NCBI GenBank assembly: GCA_031841125.1
Contig: CM063111.1
Location: forward strand, 54,745,535-54,809,534
Length of the DNA stretch: 64,000 bases
Origin: Acanthococcus lagerstroemiae
Taxonomy: Eukaryota; Arthropoda; Insecta; Hemiptera; Eriococcidae
Direction: 5' to 3'
The notes beneath the pieces are model-generated. The model was not told the origin of the DNA. It saw only the letters and a list, made by a program, of their open reading frames with translations, and did no database searches. Within the stretch, counting starts at the first letter, position 1, and each line of letters begins with the position of its first letter. Made by a program: the position numbers and the translations under genes. Below, piece by piece: positions 45,412-55,549 of this stretch.

Positions 45412-45788
45412 TGTACAGTGGAATGCTTGTCCAAAACAGAATCAAATTTTCATGTTGCTTTGGTTCTCCCCAGCTTGCATTTTATTAGGTCAGCTATCAA
45501 AACACCGCACAGAAGGCGTTGATCCAATAACTGACGTCAATCTAGATAACGGGTGCTGGGTATCGTGCTCAGTAAAAAGACCCTGATAAGATCGATTTCG
45601 AGGAAAGTTACAAAAGCACTGTAATAGCTGACATTTTCTCCACTCTCGAAGCGTCAACCGCGTAAAAGCTTTGCGGTTTTTGGATGGCCGAGCAAATAAG
45701 GGACTCGACTGATGCTTAAATTATGTAACTTTTTGTTTCACAGTGTAGTGTGTAGTGTTGTAGCCTTTATATACTTTCTGGTAGGTGC

Positions 45789-46015
45789 ACAGGGTGTTTC
45801 GCGAACCGAGTAAAATTTTTTAATGAGTTCGGCATGCAAGTTAAGAAGTGCAATTAGGTTGCATACGCATATCGTGTAAGGTGCTGGAGATAGGCGTGAT
45901 GATGGGGCAAACAAATTTTCACTTCATGCGATTACTTGGAAATCAGTTGTCCTGGGTTCTAAAGTAGTATAGGTGCATAGTTTAGTCTTTCACTTTTTTT
46001 AACAAGCAGATAGTA
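45789..46015. repeat. dispersed repeat, copy A
   Basis: The order CAGGGTGTTT, AAGTTAAGAAGTGCAATTAG, TTGCATACGCAT, GTAAGGTGCT and GTTCTAAAGTAG also appears, diverged, at 47692-47960, both on the plus strand and on either side of the inverted MITE pair. Identity is modest. Confidence 0.5.
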
Positions 46016-46374
46016 GGTGATCGTATTAGTGAAAGAAAATTCTGATATTCTTAGTGCAGTAGAAATTGAAATATAAACGGATATAGACTACAAAATTGGC
46101 GAAATTCTTATTTTATTTTATTTATTTATTTATTTTTTAACTGAAATATTCCTCATAACATGAGATTACTTTGCATTAAAGTGACGAGGCTAATGTTTCT
46201 CCTAATGATAACCAATTACATCTCTGTACTTTCATTAGGACTGAAATGTTGATATTTTTTGTGAAACGAAAGGGCGTGTATGGAAAGTTGATCTGAAAAC
46301 AATTTGCTTTCAAGTATTTTGCCAATTTTGTTTCAAGATTCGTGTATTCTTCTTTTCACGGAGGTATGAATACT

Positions 46375-47040
46375 CAGAAACGGGCAAGATCACAAACTAA
46401 ATGATCTCAGACCAGATGAAGATCACCAACAGGAAATGGATCTAAGATCAGATTACATTCTAAATGAACTGATCTTTTCCAGGAAGATTAGATCACAGAT
46501 CAGATTTCAAAGCAAAAAAAGATCTGATCTATAATAAGTTTTTTTTGGCAAAGAGATCAGATCATAGATCAAAATATAATTCTCTTTCTTCTAATTCATA
46601 ATCATAATCGATATTGTACCGTACGTTTTTAGGAATTTATAAGCAGCCTGTGCAGTAACACCGTCACAATTCACAAAGAAATGACAAGAGAAGACCTAAA
46701 ACTTGATATTTTCTAAGACTAATTTGATTTTTCAAAAAAATTTCAGAAAAAGAATCTGATAATCTGATCTGGTATCTTCTAAAAAAAAAATTTTAAAAAT
46801 TAGAAGAAAGATTACGCAAATGATCTGAGATCAGGTGAAACATCAAATTTTATGTGATCTGTGATCTAAAATCATAACTGGTTTATTTTGAAAAATGGAT
46901 TAGTAAGGTTATATCGCCCATGACTGAGAATACTTGTTCAGCATTTGCAGTCACTGTTCTCTATAAGTTCAGTCATGGGCGAAATAACTTTACTAATCAT
47001 TTTTCAAAATAAACCAGTTTGCCTGTCTTTTTCACACATT
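46375..47040 (-). mobile_element. GATC-rich hAT-like MITE, inverted copy, interrupted
   Basis: From CAGAAACGGGCAAGATCACA onward the sequence is the reverse orientation of the element at 47049-47570 and matches it for about 500 bp (for example ATAAGCAGCCTGTGCAGTAA and AAGAGAAGACCTAA). The far end is split by a 144-bp palindrome at 46876-47019, after which TTGCCTGTCTTTTTC resembles its terminus. No clean duplication is visible. Confidence 0.75.
46876..47019. repeat. palindromic mini-element, ~50-bp inverted arms
   Basis: AACTGGTTTATTTTGAAAA and its inverse frame TAGTAAGGTTATATCGCCCA with an inverse copy, leaving a loop of about 40 bp. It lies at the far end of the inverted MITE copy. Confidence 0.8.
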
Positions 47041-47048
47041 CTTATAAG

Positions 47049-47570
47049 CAGAGATGGGCAAGATCGAGATCAATAATAATCTTATATCACAGATCACATA
47101 AAATTTGATCTTTGATCTGATCTCAGATCATTTGCGTTTGCCTGATCTTCGATCCTTTTTTCAGATCATTTTGTTTCTAGAAAATACCAGATTAGATTAT
47201 CAGATTATTTTTCTGAGATTTTTTTGAAAAATCAAATTAGTCCTAGAAAGTGTCAAGTCTTAGGTCTTCTCTTGTTATTTCTTTGTGAATTGTGATGGTG
47301 TTACTGCACAGGCTGCTTATAAATCCCTAAAAAACGTACGGTAGGTACAATATCGATTATGATTATGAATTAAAAGATATTATATTTTGATCTATGATCT
47401 GATTTCTTTGCCAAAGAAACTTATTATAGATAAGATCTTTTTTTGCTTTGAGATCTGATCTTTCTGGAAAAGATCAGATCATTTAGAATGTGATCTGATC
47501 TTAGATCCATTTCCTTTGGTAATCTTGATCTGGTCTGAGATCATTTAGTTTGTGATCTTGCCCGTCTCTC
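47049..47570 (+). mobile_element. GATC-rich hAT-like MITE, 522 bp, perfect 8-bp TSD
   Basis: The left end CAGAGATGGGCAAGATC and right end GATCTTGCCCGTCTCTC are inverted copies. Both flanks are CTTATAAG (47041-47048 and 47571-47578), an 8-bp duplication typical of hAT elements, although that octamer is itself palindromic. The interior is dense in AGATC/GATCT words with no transposase. Confidence 0.88.
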
Positions 47571-47691
47571 CTTATAAGCATACGTATTTACAAATCAGAG
47601 GAACTAGTAGCACCTTCTTTCCCTTGAGGAAAGGTGGAGTTGAACCTTGCGCCTTGGCGCACTGCCGATAGGAGAGATGAAGATGTACTCA

Positions 47692-47960
47692 GGGTGTTTA
47701 CAAAACGTTAATTATTTCAAGGCGTTGTAGAGGCATGAAAGTTCAGAAGTGTAATATAGATTGCATATGCATTCTTTGTAAGGGGCTAGTGGTAGGCATG
47801 AATAAGCTGAGAAAATTTTTTCCTCCAGGTGCAAATTTAAAGTTACATTAAATAAACAATACAAAAATACAAAAGAACAGTTATCTTGAGTTCTAAAATA
47901 GATGGATGCATGATTCTTGCAATGTTTTGTAGGGTGAAGAGCAGGTTATCATCAGTGAGA
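47692..47960. repeat. dispersed repeat, copy B
   Basis: Related to 45789-46015: CAGGGTGTTTAC, AAGTTCAGAAGTGTAATATA, TTGCATATGCAT, GTAAGGGGCT and GTTCTAAAATAG occur in the same order. Confidence 0.5.
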
Positions 47961-48309
47961 ATTCCATGTTTTTGATGCGATAACAACTGATATACAAGTA
48001 AAGAAAGATTGAAACATTGGTCAAAAAAAACTTTTTTTTCTTTTTTTTTTTTTAAAGAAATGTTTCCTCCATAAAAATGAAAAAATTGATTTCTTTCCAA
48101 TGATACCATGTGTATCTCCTACCTACTACTTCTGCATTTATATAAGGGATTGAAATATTCAACATTTTCTGAAACAGTAATGCAACACACGAAAAATTGA
48201 TTTGAATTAAATTATAGATTTCAGTTTTATATGAAGAGTATCGGTATGTTTCAATTAGGTGAACAAATAACAAATACTAGCACAGTTAACTACAAACACG
48301 ACACAATTT

Positions 48310-48640
48310 AATGTTTATTTTTATTCTTTATTTTATTTTTACAGCCAGCACTTAGAATAAGTAACGACCGTCTTGGGAAGCGCAAATAGTCAGTAGGCTG
48401 TCGAATCGGCCTATTTTTGAGTATAGGCATCATCGTCCGTCTCATCTTCTTCCGTTTTGGGAAGTTCTGGTCCATAGTACCCTGAATTTCCGGATCAGTT
48501 CGTCGCGCCATCGGGTTGGTGGCCTACCCCTTCTCCTTGTATGGTGTAGAGGGGTCTGTTCTTCTCCTGCTTTGTCCATTTTCCTAAGTCTCTTGCTACA
48601 TGACCTGCATACCCGAGTTTAAGTTTCTATGCTAAACCCC
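48310..48640 (-). pseudogene. LINE C-terminal fragment with A-rich tail
   Basis: The minus strand gives GYAGHVARDLGKWTKQE and, after a frameshift, a GRPPTRWRDELIRKFR stretch. This is the end of a non-LTR ORF2 protein, where GRP-x-x-RW-x-DE is recurrent. It ends in GTAAAAATAAAATAAAG-like sequence, probably the 3' tail. Confidence 0.75.
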
Positions 48641-49046
48641 CTATCATGTTGGATTTTGCCCATCAGGAATGAGTTTCACTTATACACGCGCCGATGTCAA
48701 GCTCAAATGCTATTTTCTGTGAATTTTGAAAATATGTTAAACGTTGCTAATTATTGGTCGACCAATGTTTGGCACAACTCGGAAAAAATAATCTGAAATT
48801 GACAGAATGAAAAGAAGAAAGTGAAATTCAGTTTATTTATTATAATCAAAGTAAAATATAAAAATCATGGAAAGGCCAAAAAGATTTCTATTCATTTCAT
48901 TCGGCAGATTTAATAACAAGAGAAAGAATTAGCCAATCATTGATCCAAAAAAAAAGAAAAAAAAAAAGAATGGAGCCAAATATTGGTGAATTTTTCGTGC
49001 ATTGAATAAATGGGCTACCTAACTTACTGAAATCAAAGAAACATTA
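48641..49046. other. no gene recognised
   Basis: AT-rich sequence with an A/AAG run near 48949-48969. Confidence 0.4.
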
Positions 49047-49204
49047 TGATCGGACCCGAAGGCGGATCCGGGATTTTCGCAAGAGAGGAGGGGCGAGAAA
49101 AATACGAATAATAATTTATTTTATTTTATTTTACAATATTGGTTAATATTTTCACCGTTGCATTTCTGATTTTATCGGGGCCTGGAGCTTTATTACTTTT
49201 TAGT

Positions 49205-49590
49205 TTTTTTAAGGGTATATTCTACAGCCAAAATCCGAGATATTGGGTACCAGATCAAGAAACTCGAGTTCAAGTATGTAGGTCATATAGCCAAGGGTGG
49301 CCGGGAGAGATGATGCTTGCTGGCTACCCAATGGATACCTAGAAGCAATAAAAGAAGCAGAGGAAGGCCTAATACAAGATGGCTAGACGAAATTCAGAGG
49401 TATGTAGGTCTTCACTGGGCCAGCAACGCCCAAAATAAAAAATACTGGAAAAATGTGTCAGAGGCTTATGCCCTCAAATGGGCAGACTAGACGGTGGTTC
49501 ATCTACATCAAAGCTCAACTAAATGATTAGAAGAAATAGGTAGTATTGTAACACGGTCAGTCAAAGCTGTAAATAAAATTTAAAAAAAAA
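49205..49590 (+). pseudogene. LINE 3' end fragment with poly-A
   Basis: The plus strand encodes LEFKYVGHIAK and then TQWIPRSNKRSRGRPNTRWL and YWKNVSEAYALKWAD before a stop at 49490, the typical C-terminus of a non-LTR ORF2. About 90 bp of UTR and a poly-A tract at about 49579-49590 follow. It sits in the opposite orientation inside the older minus-strand LINE. Confidence 0.88.
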
Positions 49591-49915
49591 AATCTACTTC
49601 TTTTTTTAACATTTTGGGTACATCTTCTTCGTTTTGCTCGTTCTCATCTTCTTTCTCTAATTTGCTCCCTGTCCTTAATTTCCTCCCCTTGTTTGTTTTC
49701 TACTTTCAATACTAACTTTCTCACTTTACTCAGTTCATTTGCTGCTATTTTTATAGATCCATTGTCTCTCAAACGTCTTTCCCCTTTCGCTGCATCAAAT
49801 ATTCGTATGTTATCTCATTACGAATTTGTTGTTGGGCTAATTTCTTCAATTCTGTCTATGTTGTTTTCTCCGTTGGTTCCAAAAATCTTTTCTTTTGCAG
49901 TTGCTCCCCTTCTTC

Positions 49916-50278
49916 CAGAGACGTACCGATAGGGGGCGGGGAAACTTACCCCCCAGCCCCCGGTAGGAATTTTTTACTCTACAGTTGGGAAAATTTACCA
50001 TTTCAGTCAGGCGAGTTGGAAAATCCCAACTAGTTAAAAGTGTTTTTTTTTGCTTTGATACGTGAGAATTGACTTGAGAAGTTGGGAAAAGCCAACAAAG
50101 GCAAAAGGTTTTTCTTATTTTGCATTGAACTTGGGAATTTTGAGTTGAGTCAGTTAGAAAGACCCAACAGGTCAAGAGGTTTTTTCTGCTTTGATTCTTG
50201 GAAATTCTGAGTTGAATCAGTTTAGACTTTCACAATCCCCCCCCCCCTCCAAAAAAAAATCTTCTCAGTACGTCCCTG
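49916..50278. mobile_element. hAT-like MITE of the G-rich family, 363 bp
   Basis: The left end CAGAGACGTACCGA and right end TCAGTACGTCCCTG are inverted copies. The flanks CCTTCTTC (49908-49915) and CCTTCGTC (50279-50286) match at 7 of 8 positions. Inside are three diverged copies of a GTTGGGAAAAT...TTTTTGCTTTGAT unit. Related pieces lie at 4205-4406 and 15872-16110. Confidence 0.85.
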
Positions 50279-50796
50279 CCTTCGTCGGTCATCTTGTTCG
50301 TGTTTTCTGTTGGGTTATCATTCCGTTATTTCTTTTTCTTTGACCCCCCTTCCCCATGTTCGGTTTTACCTTCTTTAATTGCTTCTTCTATGATATATTT
50401 TTCGTACCCTGTCTGAGTTTTTATTTTTTGTTTCCTTTCAATAATTTCTTTGACCCTTTCCGTATTTGTCGTACCTGTTCACTGGGATAATTTTAATTAC
50501 GAACTTCTCTTTTTCCTTATAATTGTTCTATTTTATCCTCCTCCATCTTATCTTTGCTCGTGATATTGTGGAACGTCTTGTATTATCTTCATATTATTTG
50601 TCAAAATATATGGTCTACTTTGTTTCTGGTTTTTTGATCGGCGGACATCCATGTCAATTTTCTGGCATGCTTTTTTCTTTGTAGAAAGTATTTGCTATTT
50701 CAAGATTTTGCTGAGATGCAAATTCTATTAATCATTCTCCATTTTTGTTTTGGAATCCTAAATAATATTTACCCAAGATGCCCGACCCTTCCTCGT

Positions 50797-51712
50797 GGGC
50801 ACATGTAAACTGCACACACTAGGTAGTCAGGTAAAGAAAATATCATTTAAATTGGACACACAGAGAAATAAATTTTCACATAGAAAAATTGTAAATTGCA
50901 CACATAATGAAATAAAATTTGAGATCGGAAAAAGTGTGAATTTCACACCCATATGTGATCGACGTATCCATATTTCTGGGAAGAAGATTTCAAATCTCAA
51001 ACACTAGAGCCGCAGAATTCTAGCAATACATTTTGAAATAATATGCAAACAGATCCGTAGTATGCGTTACTTTTCTACGAGAGTAAGGGAGGCATTTGGA
51101 GGGAAATTAAATTTCCTGGGATGACTAACCTCTCGATTCCGCTGAGTTCTCCATTACTAAACAATAAAGCTTACAACTTCGAAATATCCACACCTGTACC
51201 TTCGAAACATCCTATCTACACATATTATGCTTCTGAAATATCCACATCTGTGTACTCTAAAGTTTGTAAGAAAGAGGGGTAATTTGAACATTTTGAAGTA
51301 CATTTAAACCGCAGATCATTGTTTTTCCATTGGGGAAAGGGAAACATGCGACAGTATATAAGAATGGTCTTTCAAACAAGATCCTAAAATAGTTCTACAA
51401 AGTCTGTAGTAACTTACCAGAAAGTATAAGCAGCAGGCATTATAACTACAGAGACATCCATACGCTAAAGAAGATCAGGGGACATCGCCGTTCTTGTCAA
51501 CGTGGTAAATGAAAATGACTTATGACGTTTTCTCGTACTGTGTGCAATTTACAAATTCATGTTTCGCTGCCAACCTTTTATAAGTATGTGCAATTCACAC
51601 TTTCGTTGTATTCCTCCGTTTTTTCATAGTGCGTGCAATTTACAATTTTCACATGTGGTTTGAAAAGCAGGAAGAAGCCCCTCCGCTGGAAAATGTGTGC
51701 AATCTACTTTCT
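50797..51712. mobile_element. foldback element with ~11-bp TSD
   Basis: The ends carry GTAAACTGCACACA and its near inverse TGTGTGCAATCTAC. Further in, ATTGTAAATTGCAC(A/G)CA and GTGTGAATT(T/G)CACA recur inverted on the right side, giving arms of about 150 bp. The flanks CCCTTCCTCGT (50786-50796) and CCCTCCCTCGT (51713-51723) match at 10 of 11 positions. It splits the LINE endonuclease coding sequence, and the two halves rejoin sensibly when it is removed. Superfamily uncertain, possibly Mutator-like. Confidence 0.75.
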
Positions 51713-51853
51713 CCCTCCCTCGTTTCTGCCAATTTTCGCATTCCAGTCCCCCATTATCATTATGTAATATTCTTTGTCTTGCTCCAAAAGCTCGTCCAGC
51801 TTTGCATAGAACTCCTCCCTTTCCCCTTTCTTAGCTTCCATTGTCAGGGCATA

Positions 51854-52075
51854 GGGGGTCTGGTTGGCCGAGTGGATAGCGCGCTTGTCTTGGAATCCGG
51901 AGGTCCCGGGTTCCAGCCCACGTAGCAGCTCGCTACGTTTCGACCTAGGCCGGTTTTTGGGCAAGATGAGAAGAGGGCTAAGACAACCCTAACAGCCTCC
52001 ACGACGTCTCTGAGGTAATGCTCGAAAGTGCGGATTCTAGGGCTCGGGTTGAGAGTGAAAATTAGAAAAGAGAAG
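51854..52075 (+). mobile_element. tRNA-derived SINE, copy 3
   Basis: Full-length match to the SINEs at 7450-7669 and 24811-25031. Flanking direct repeats are ATTGTCAGGGCATA (51840-51853) and ATTGTTGGGGCATA (52076-52089), 12 of 14 identical. It interrupts a LINE endonuclease ORF between IVQIYAP and the segment leading to GDWNAKIG. Confidence 0.93.
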
Positions 52076-52634
52076 ATTGTTGGGGCATATATTTGGACTA
52101 TCAATGCATTGACTTTTTCTTCCACTGAGAGTATGAGGTAGCGAATCCGTTCAGAGACTCCTCCAATTTCTTTGATTTTTCTCATTGTTGGCTTTCGGAT
52201 ATAAAACCCCACTTCCCTGTACCCTCTTGTCTCCACATAATAATGCATGCAATTTCCGTTCTTTCTTTGTGTTAGTTTTCCCCCTCATTTCGTTACTTCC
52301 CTTAAACCTATTGTATCCCATTTTATTTTTTCTATCTCCTTTTCAGATTCGTATATCCTGTCTTCCCCTACCATCCTCCTGTAAGTATGAGACATTAAAT
52401 TCAGACCATTTAGCATTTTTCTTCCCGTTCTTTTCCCTTGGAAACAGGCGTGTAGGTATTACAGTATTTTTCCCCTGCGGTGGTTGCCTCCTGTCGTGGA
52501 GGAAAATGAATAATAATACTGATATTAAATAATAACTATCTAGTGTCGGATTATTTTGTAGTTTTAAATTTAAAAATTAAGTTCGAATGGCCGGGGGGGG
52601 GGTTACCCTCCACCCGGATCCGCCTGTGATAGGA

Positions 52635-54220
52635 CGTTACGAGTTACACAACTAAATTCCATCTCCAATTCACAAGACCCGCACTCGATAAGTAGCTACT
52701 CAGTCGTCTGTTGATTATTCGAAAAATGTTTCCTAGTATGTCCTTTAAACTTGCAATTATTAAAAGTTCAAAATTAATTGCGTGAAGTACTTATTTTTTC
52801 AATTTTGATGATGGACTTCGAAAACGCAAGAATGGTTCTCGCCGAGAACAGGCAAATTTTTCTACAGATCATACTGAAATACCGTGTGTTTGCGGACACC
52901 GATAAAGAAATAAAACTCATGCCCTTTAGCGAACCAGTCAAAATTTCGATCATTAATTGGCATTTGACCAATAAGTGGCACTTTACCTTATCAGTGATGA
53001 AGTTTTTTGTTCTGTTAGAATTGCTTCTTTGAAAACCCAGTATTTCAGTTTCTATTTGCACTAAAATGTAGAAATTTTCCCGATAATGACCTACTTTCTA
53101 CTCTTCAAAGCAGTGCCAGAATCATGCATCTGTCTATTGTAGAACTCAAGATGACTGGTTTTAAAATCCACATCTGAAGTAAAAAATGTTTCCTCTGTTT
53201 TTGTCTACCCGAAGCCCCTAACATGATGTGCGTATGCAACTTATATTACACTGATGAACCTTTATGTCGCTATAACCCCTTAGAATATTTAAAATGCTTC
53301 GCGGAGCACCCTGTATACTGTATAATGGCCGAACACCGACCGCGGCAGCCATAACAATCGTTGGGTTTTGCTGGTGCCCCCTCGACGTGTTGCCGCCGCA
53401 TTTGTAACCCCTTTCTTCGCGCTCGCCACGGAAAAGCACATGTCGCTGTAAATGACAGTTGAATGCGAAGTCCTTCATATTTTTATTTCGGGCTCTTTCC
53501 TTTTCATCCTTTATCGTCGTTGTCCTTTTTCAATAACAACGAAAAATAAATTGCGATTTGTTAATACGAATTTAATTTTGTGACCCTCTTTATTTTCCGT
53601 GTTACGCTGACTGTCACCCGAGCCGGGATTTTCTTTTAATTTCGAACCCCGAAAACCCGCGCGCGAGTCGCGAGTCTGTTGCTGAATGTTTTTTGAGGTT
53701 TTCCGGCTCGCTCGCTTTTCTCGGAAGAAAATGCCAGCTCGAACGCGTTTTTCCAACATGCTGCGTCGGTAATTCTGCAAGCGCTATTTTGAATGTAAAT
53801 TTATCGTCAACTCCGAAAGCGTTGAGCAGAATTCGCGGTTGACATTCGTGTTGTCCAATCGTGTACACTATACTTTTTATTTGCGAATACAAAAGTTTTG
53901 GAGTTGGTTTTGATTTTGAAAGACCTTCAAGAGCTGACGACGTCGTGTAGTGTTTCGTACAAATGCGAGTGTACCTGGGGTTGATGGTTGTGAGTAAGGT
54001 GCTGTTGAGGGCGAGCGTGTGCGAGAGCAGTCATTCTTTTGAAAAGATTACGGCGACGATAACGAACTTTTTTGAGAAACAAAAAAGGGTAGCCTGACAC
54101 AATCGTACAGTTCATTCGCTTATTTTATTTTTCGTTGATTGATCCGAGACTTACAACCTCAACGATAGCGCGACAGCTTTTAGTTGGGAAGTTGAAATGC
54201 TGATGTGTTGTTCACGCTTA
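52635..54220. other. gene-free; CpG-rich section 53230-54120
   Basis: 52635-53230 is AT-rich with nothing recognised. From about 53230 to 54120 CpG and CGCG words become frequent and repeats are scarce, resembling the CpG-rich stretch at 23050-24200. Possible promoter or conserved non-coding DNA; no exon can be proven. Confidence 0.3.
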
Positions 54221-54222
54221 TA

Positions 54223-55547
54223 CACAGTATATTCAAAAAGTTCCGGGACTAATTTTTTTCACGAAAGAAAAAGAGAGTTTGGAAAAAAGTTTCTATTTAG
54301 TTTTCGATATAATGCCCTCCTCGTTCTATACAAATTTTGCTGTGCTCGTACGGTCGCTGGCATGATCTGGAGAACTCACCTTCTGGAATGGCTTTCAGAG
54401 CGCTGATCACATTCCTTTGAATCGCCTCAACATCTTCGAAATGCTCTCCCTTCATCGCCATTTTGAATTTAGGAAATAAAAAAGTCTAACCGAGCCAGAT
54501 CTGGTGAATAGGGCAGCAGATGTGGTGGCTGATTTTTGAGCCAAAAATTGAGTGCCGAGTGTCGAGGAATGGGCTGGTGCATTGTCTTGTGTATCTTATA
54601 AAAGGAAAAAAATACTATCCTGGTCTCACGCGTCGAATCTACTTCGGAAGTCGTTCCATGACACCTTTGTAGGATGCTGCGTTTACTTTTTGGCCTGGGG
54701 GCATAAATATTAATTGTGGATAATCCCGGGAGAATCGAAAAAAAGAACGTGGAAGGGCGCTTCTCCCGCAGATCATTTTCCAGCCAGCGCATACCACTGG
54801 GAAACATTGCCTCGGCTTTCACAATCATCCCCATGCGTGGTTTCTAACAGTTCGAATGTTTTTCCAACTTTGAAACAGAATTTGTGCGCGCACACCTGCT
54901 CCATTGTGACGAAAACTCGTCATTTCAAAGGAACACAATCAGTCCCTGCGTGAAGTTACAGCACTGAAATTCCAATTTTGGGTACATTACATTACATTTG
55001 TGTGTGAGGTGGCACCGTATGCGCGGAGTGCTCAGACTTCCGAATCCATTGCACTATTCCTCAAGTTGCTGTTGAGGATCAGCTCAGCCTCACTTTTATA
55101 GCCAAAGTGAGGATTTTACTGAGCTCTATCCGTTTAACTTCACTGGGTGCTGGATACTCTATCCCCAATGCTTCGCGTCTTGTTCCGGCTATTGCTGGGC
55201 ATTGACATATGATACGGATCGAGGTTTCTTCCTCTTCTCCATAGTACCTACAGGAGCCGTTTCTTACCACTCCTATTTTATACCACATGTGTTTTGTGGC
55301 CCCATGACCGGTTAGTAGTCCGACCATGAGCTTTGCATGTTTCCTGTCGAGCCCTAATAGGAACTTGGCATACTCATTAGGGGTGTCCCTATCAGTGTTT
55401 TGCTGACATTCATGCCACTGGCCAACCGCCAGTGACAATTGTGGGTAGTTAAGGGATGATACTGCATAGTTCCGGTGTAGGTTAACAGATAGCCCCAGTT
55501 GTACATTTTATATAAAATTAATCCCGAAACTTTTTGAATACACTGTG
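54223..55547 (-). pseudogene. mariner element with deleted transposase
   Basis: The termini CACAGTATATTCAAAAAGTT and the inverse of CACAGTGTATTCAAAAAGTT are flanked by TA on both sides (54221-54222 and 55548-55549), as in Tc1/mariner. The minus strand encodes a mariner transposase start MEQVCAHKFCFKVGKT near 54905, with THGDDCESR, then a jump of roughly 110 residues to PPGQTV-related text, DNAPAHS (54566-54586; second catalytic Asp) and LPYSPDLARLDFF, ending CIERGGHYIEN. Stops and frameshifts are present and part of the N-terminal helix-turn-helix/DD region is deleted. A LINE fragment lies between the start codon and the right TIR. Confidence 0.9.
54989..55500 (-). pseudogene. LINE C-terminal fragment inside the mariner
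   Basis: The minus-strand frame 55079-55438 encodes KHAKLMVGLLTGHGATKHMW, VVRNGSCRYYGEEEETS and IICQCPAIAGTRREALG, the region after RNase H in Jockey/R1/I-group LINEs (pattern LLTGH ... CR-x-C-x-EEEET ... C-x-CPA). One zinc cysteine is replaced by Tyr. The tail is an ATGTA-type microsatellite at the left, and GTACATT on both sides (54982-54988, 55501-55507) may be the target duplication. Confidence 0.8.
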
Positions 55548-55549
55548 TA

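Larger units (their letters stand above)
49085..52480 (-). pseudogene. LINE endonuclease to RT linker, split by four insertions
   Basis: Read on the minus strand and skipping the insertions, the order is: IYESEKEIEKIKWDTIGL (start of an APE-type endonuclease), GVSERIRYLILSVEEK, IVQIYAP, then MIMGDWNAKIGRNEGG (the catalytic GDWNAKIG), LGFQNKNGE, NSKYFLQRKK-like text, HIF/ILTNNMKIIQDV, then NEEDVPKMLKKEVD and SNKAPGPDKI, the entry to reverse transcriptase. Each break coincides with another element: SINE 51854-52075, foldback 50797-51712, MITE 49916-50278, LINE piece 49205-49590. Stops and frameshifts are common. RT proper is lost. Confidence 0.82.
49055..52626. mobile_element. outer hAT-like element enclosing a LINE and its nested insertions
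   Basis: Near the left end is GGCGGATCCGGG (from 49061) and at the right end CCCGGATCCGCCTG (to 52626), inverted copies of one another. The flanks TGATCGGA (49047-49054) and TGATAGGA (52627-52634) agree at 7 of 8 positions, consistent with a hAT duplication. The left terminus carries a few extra bases (CCCGA). If right, this short element received the LINE and everything inside it. Confidence 0.55.
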
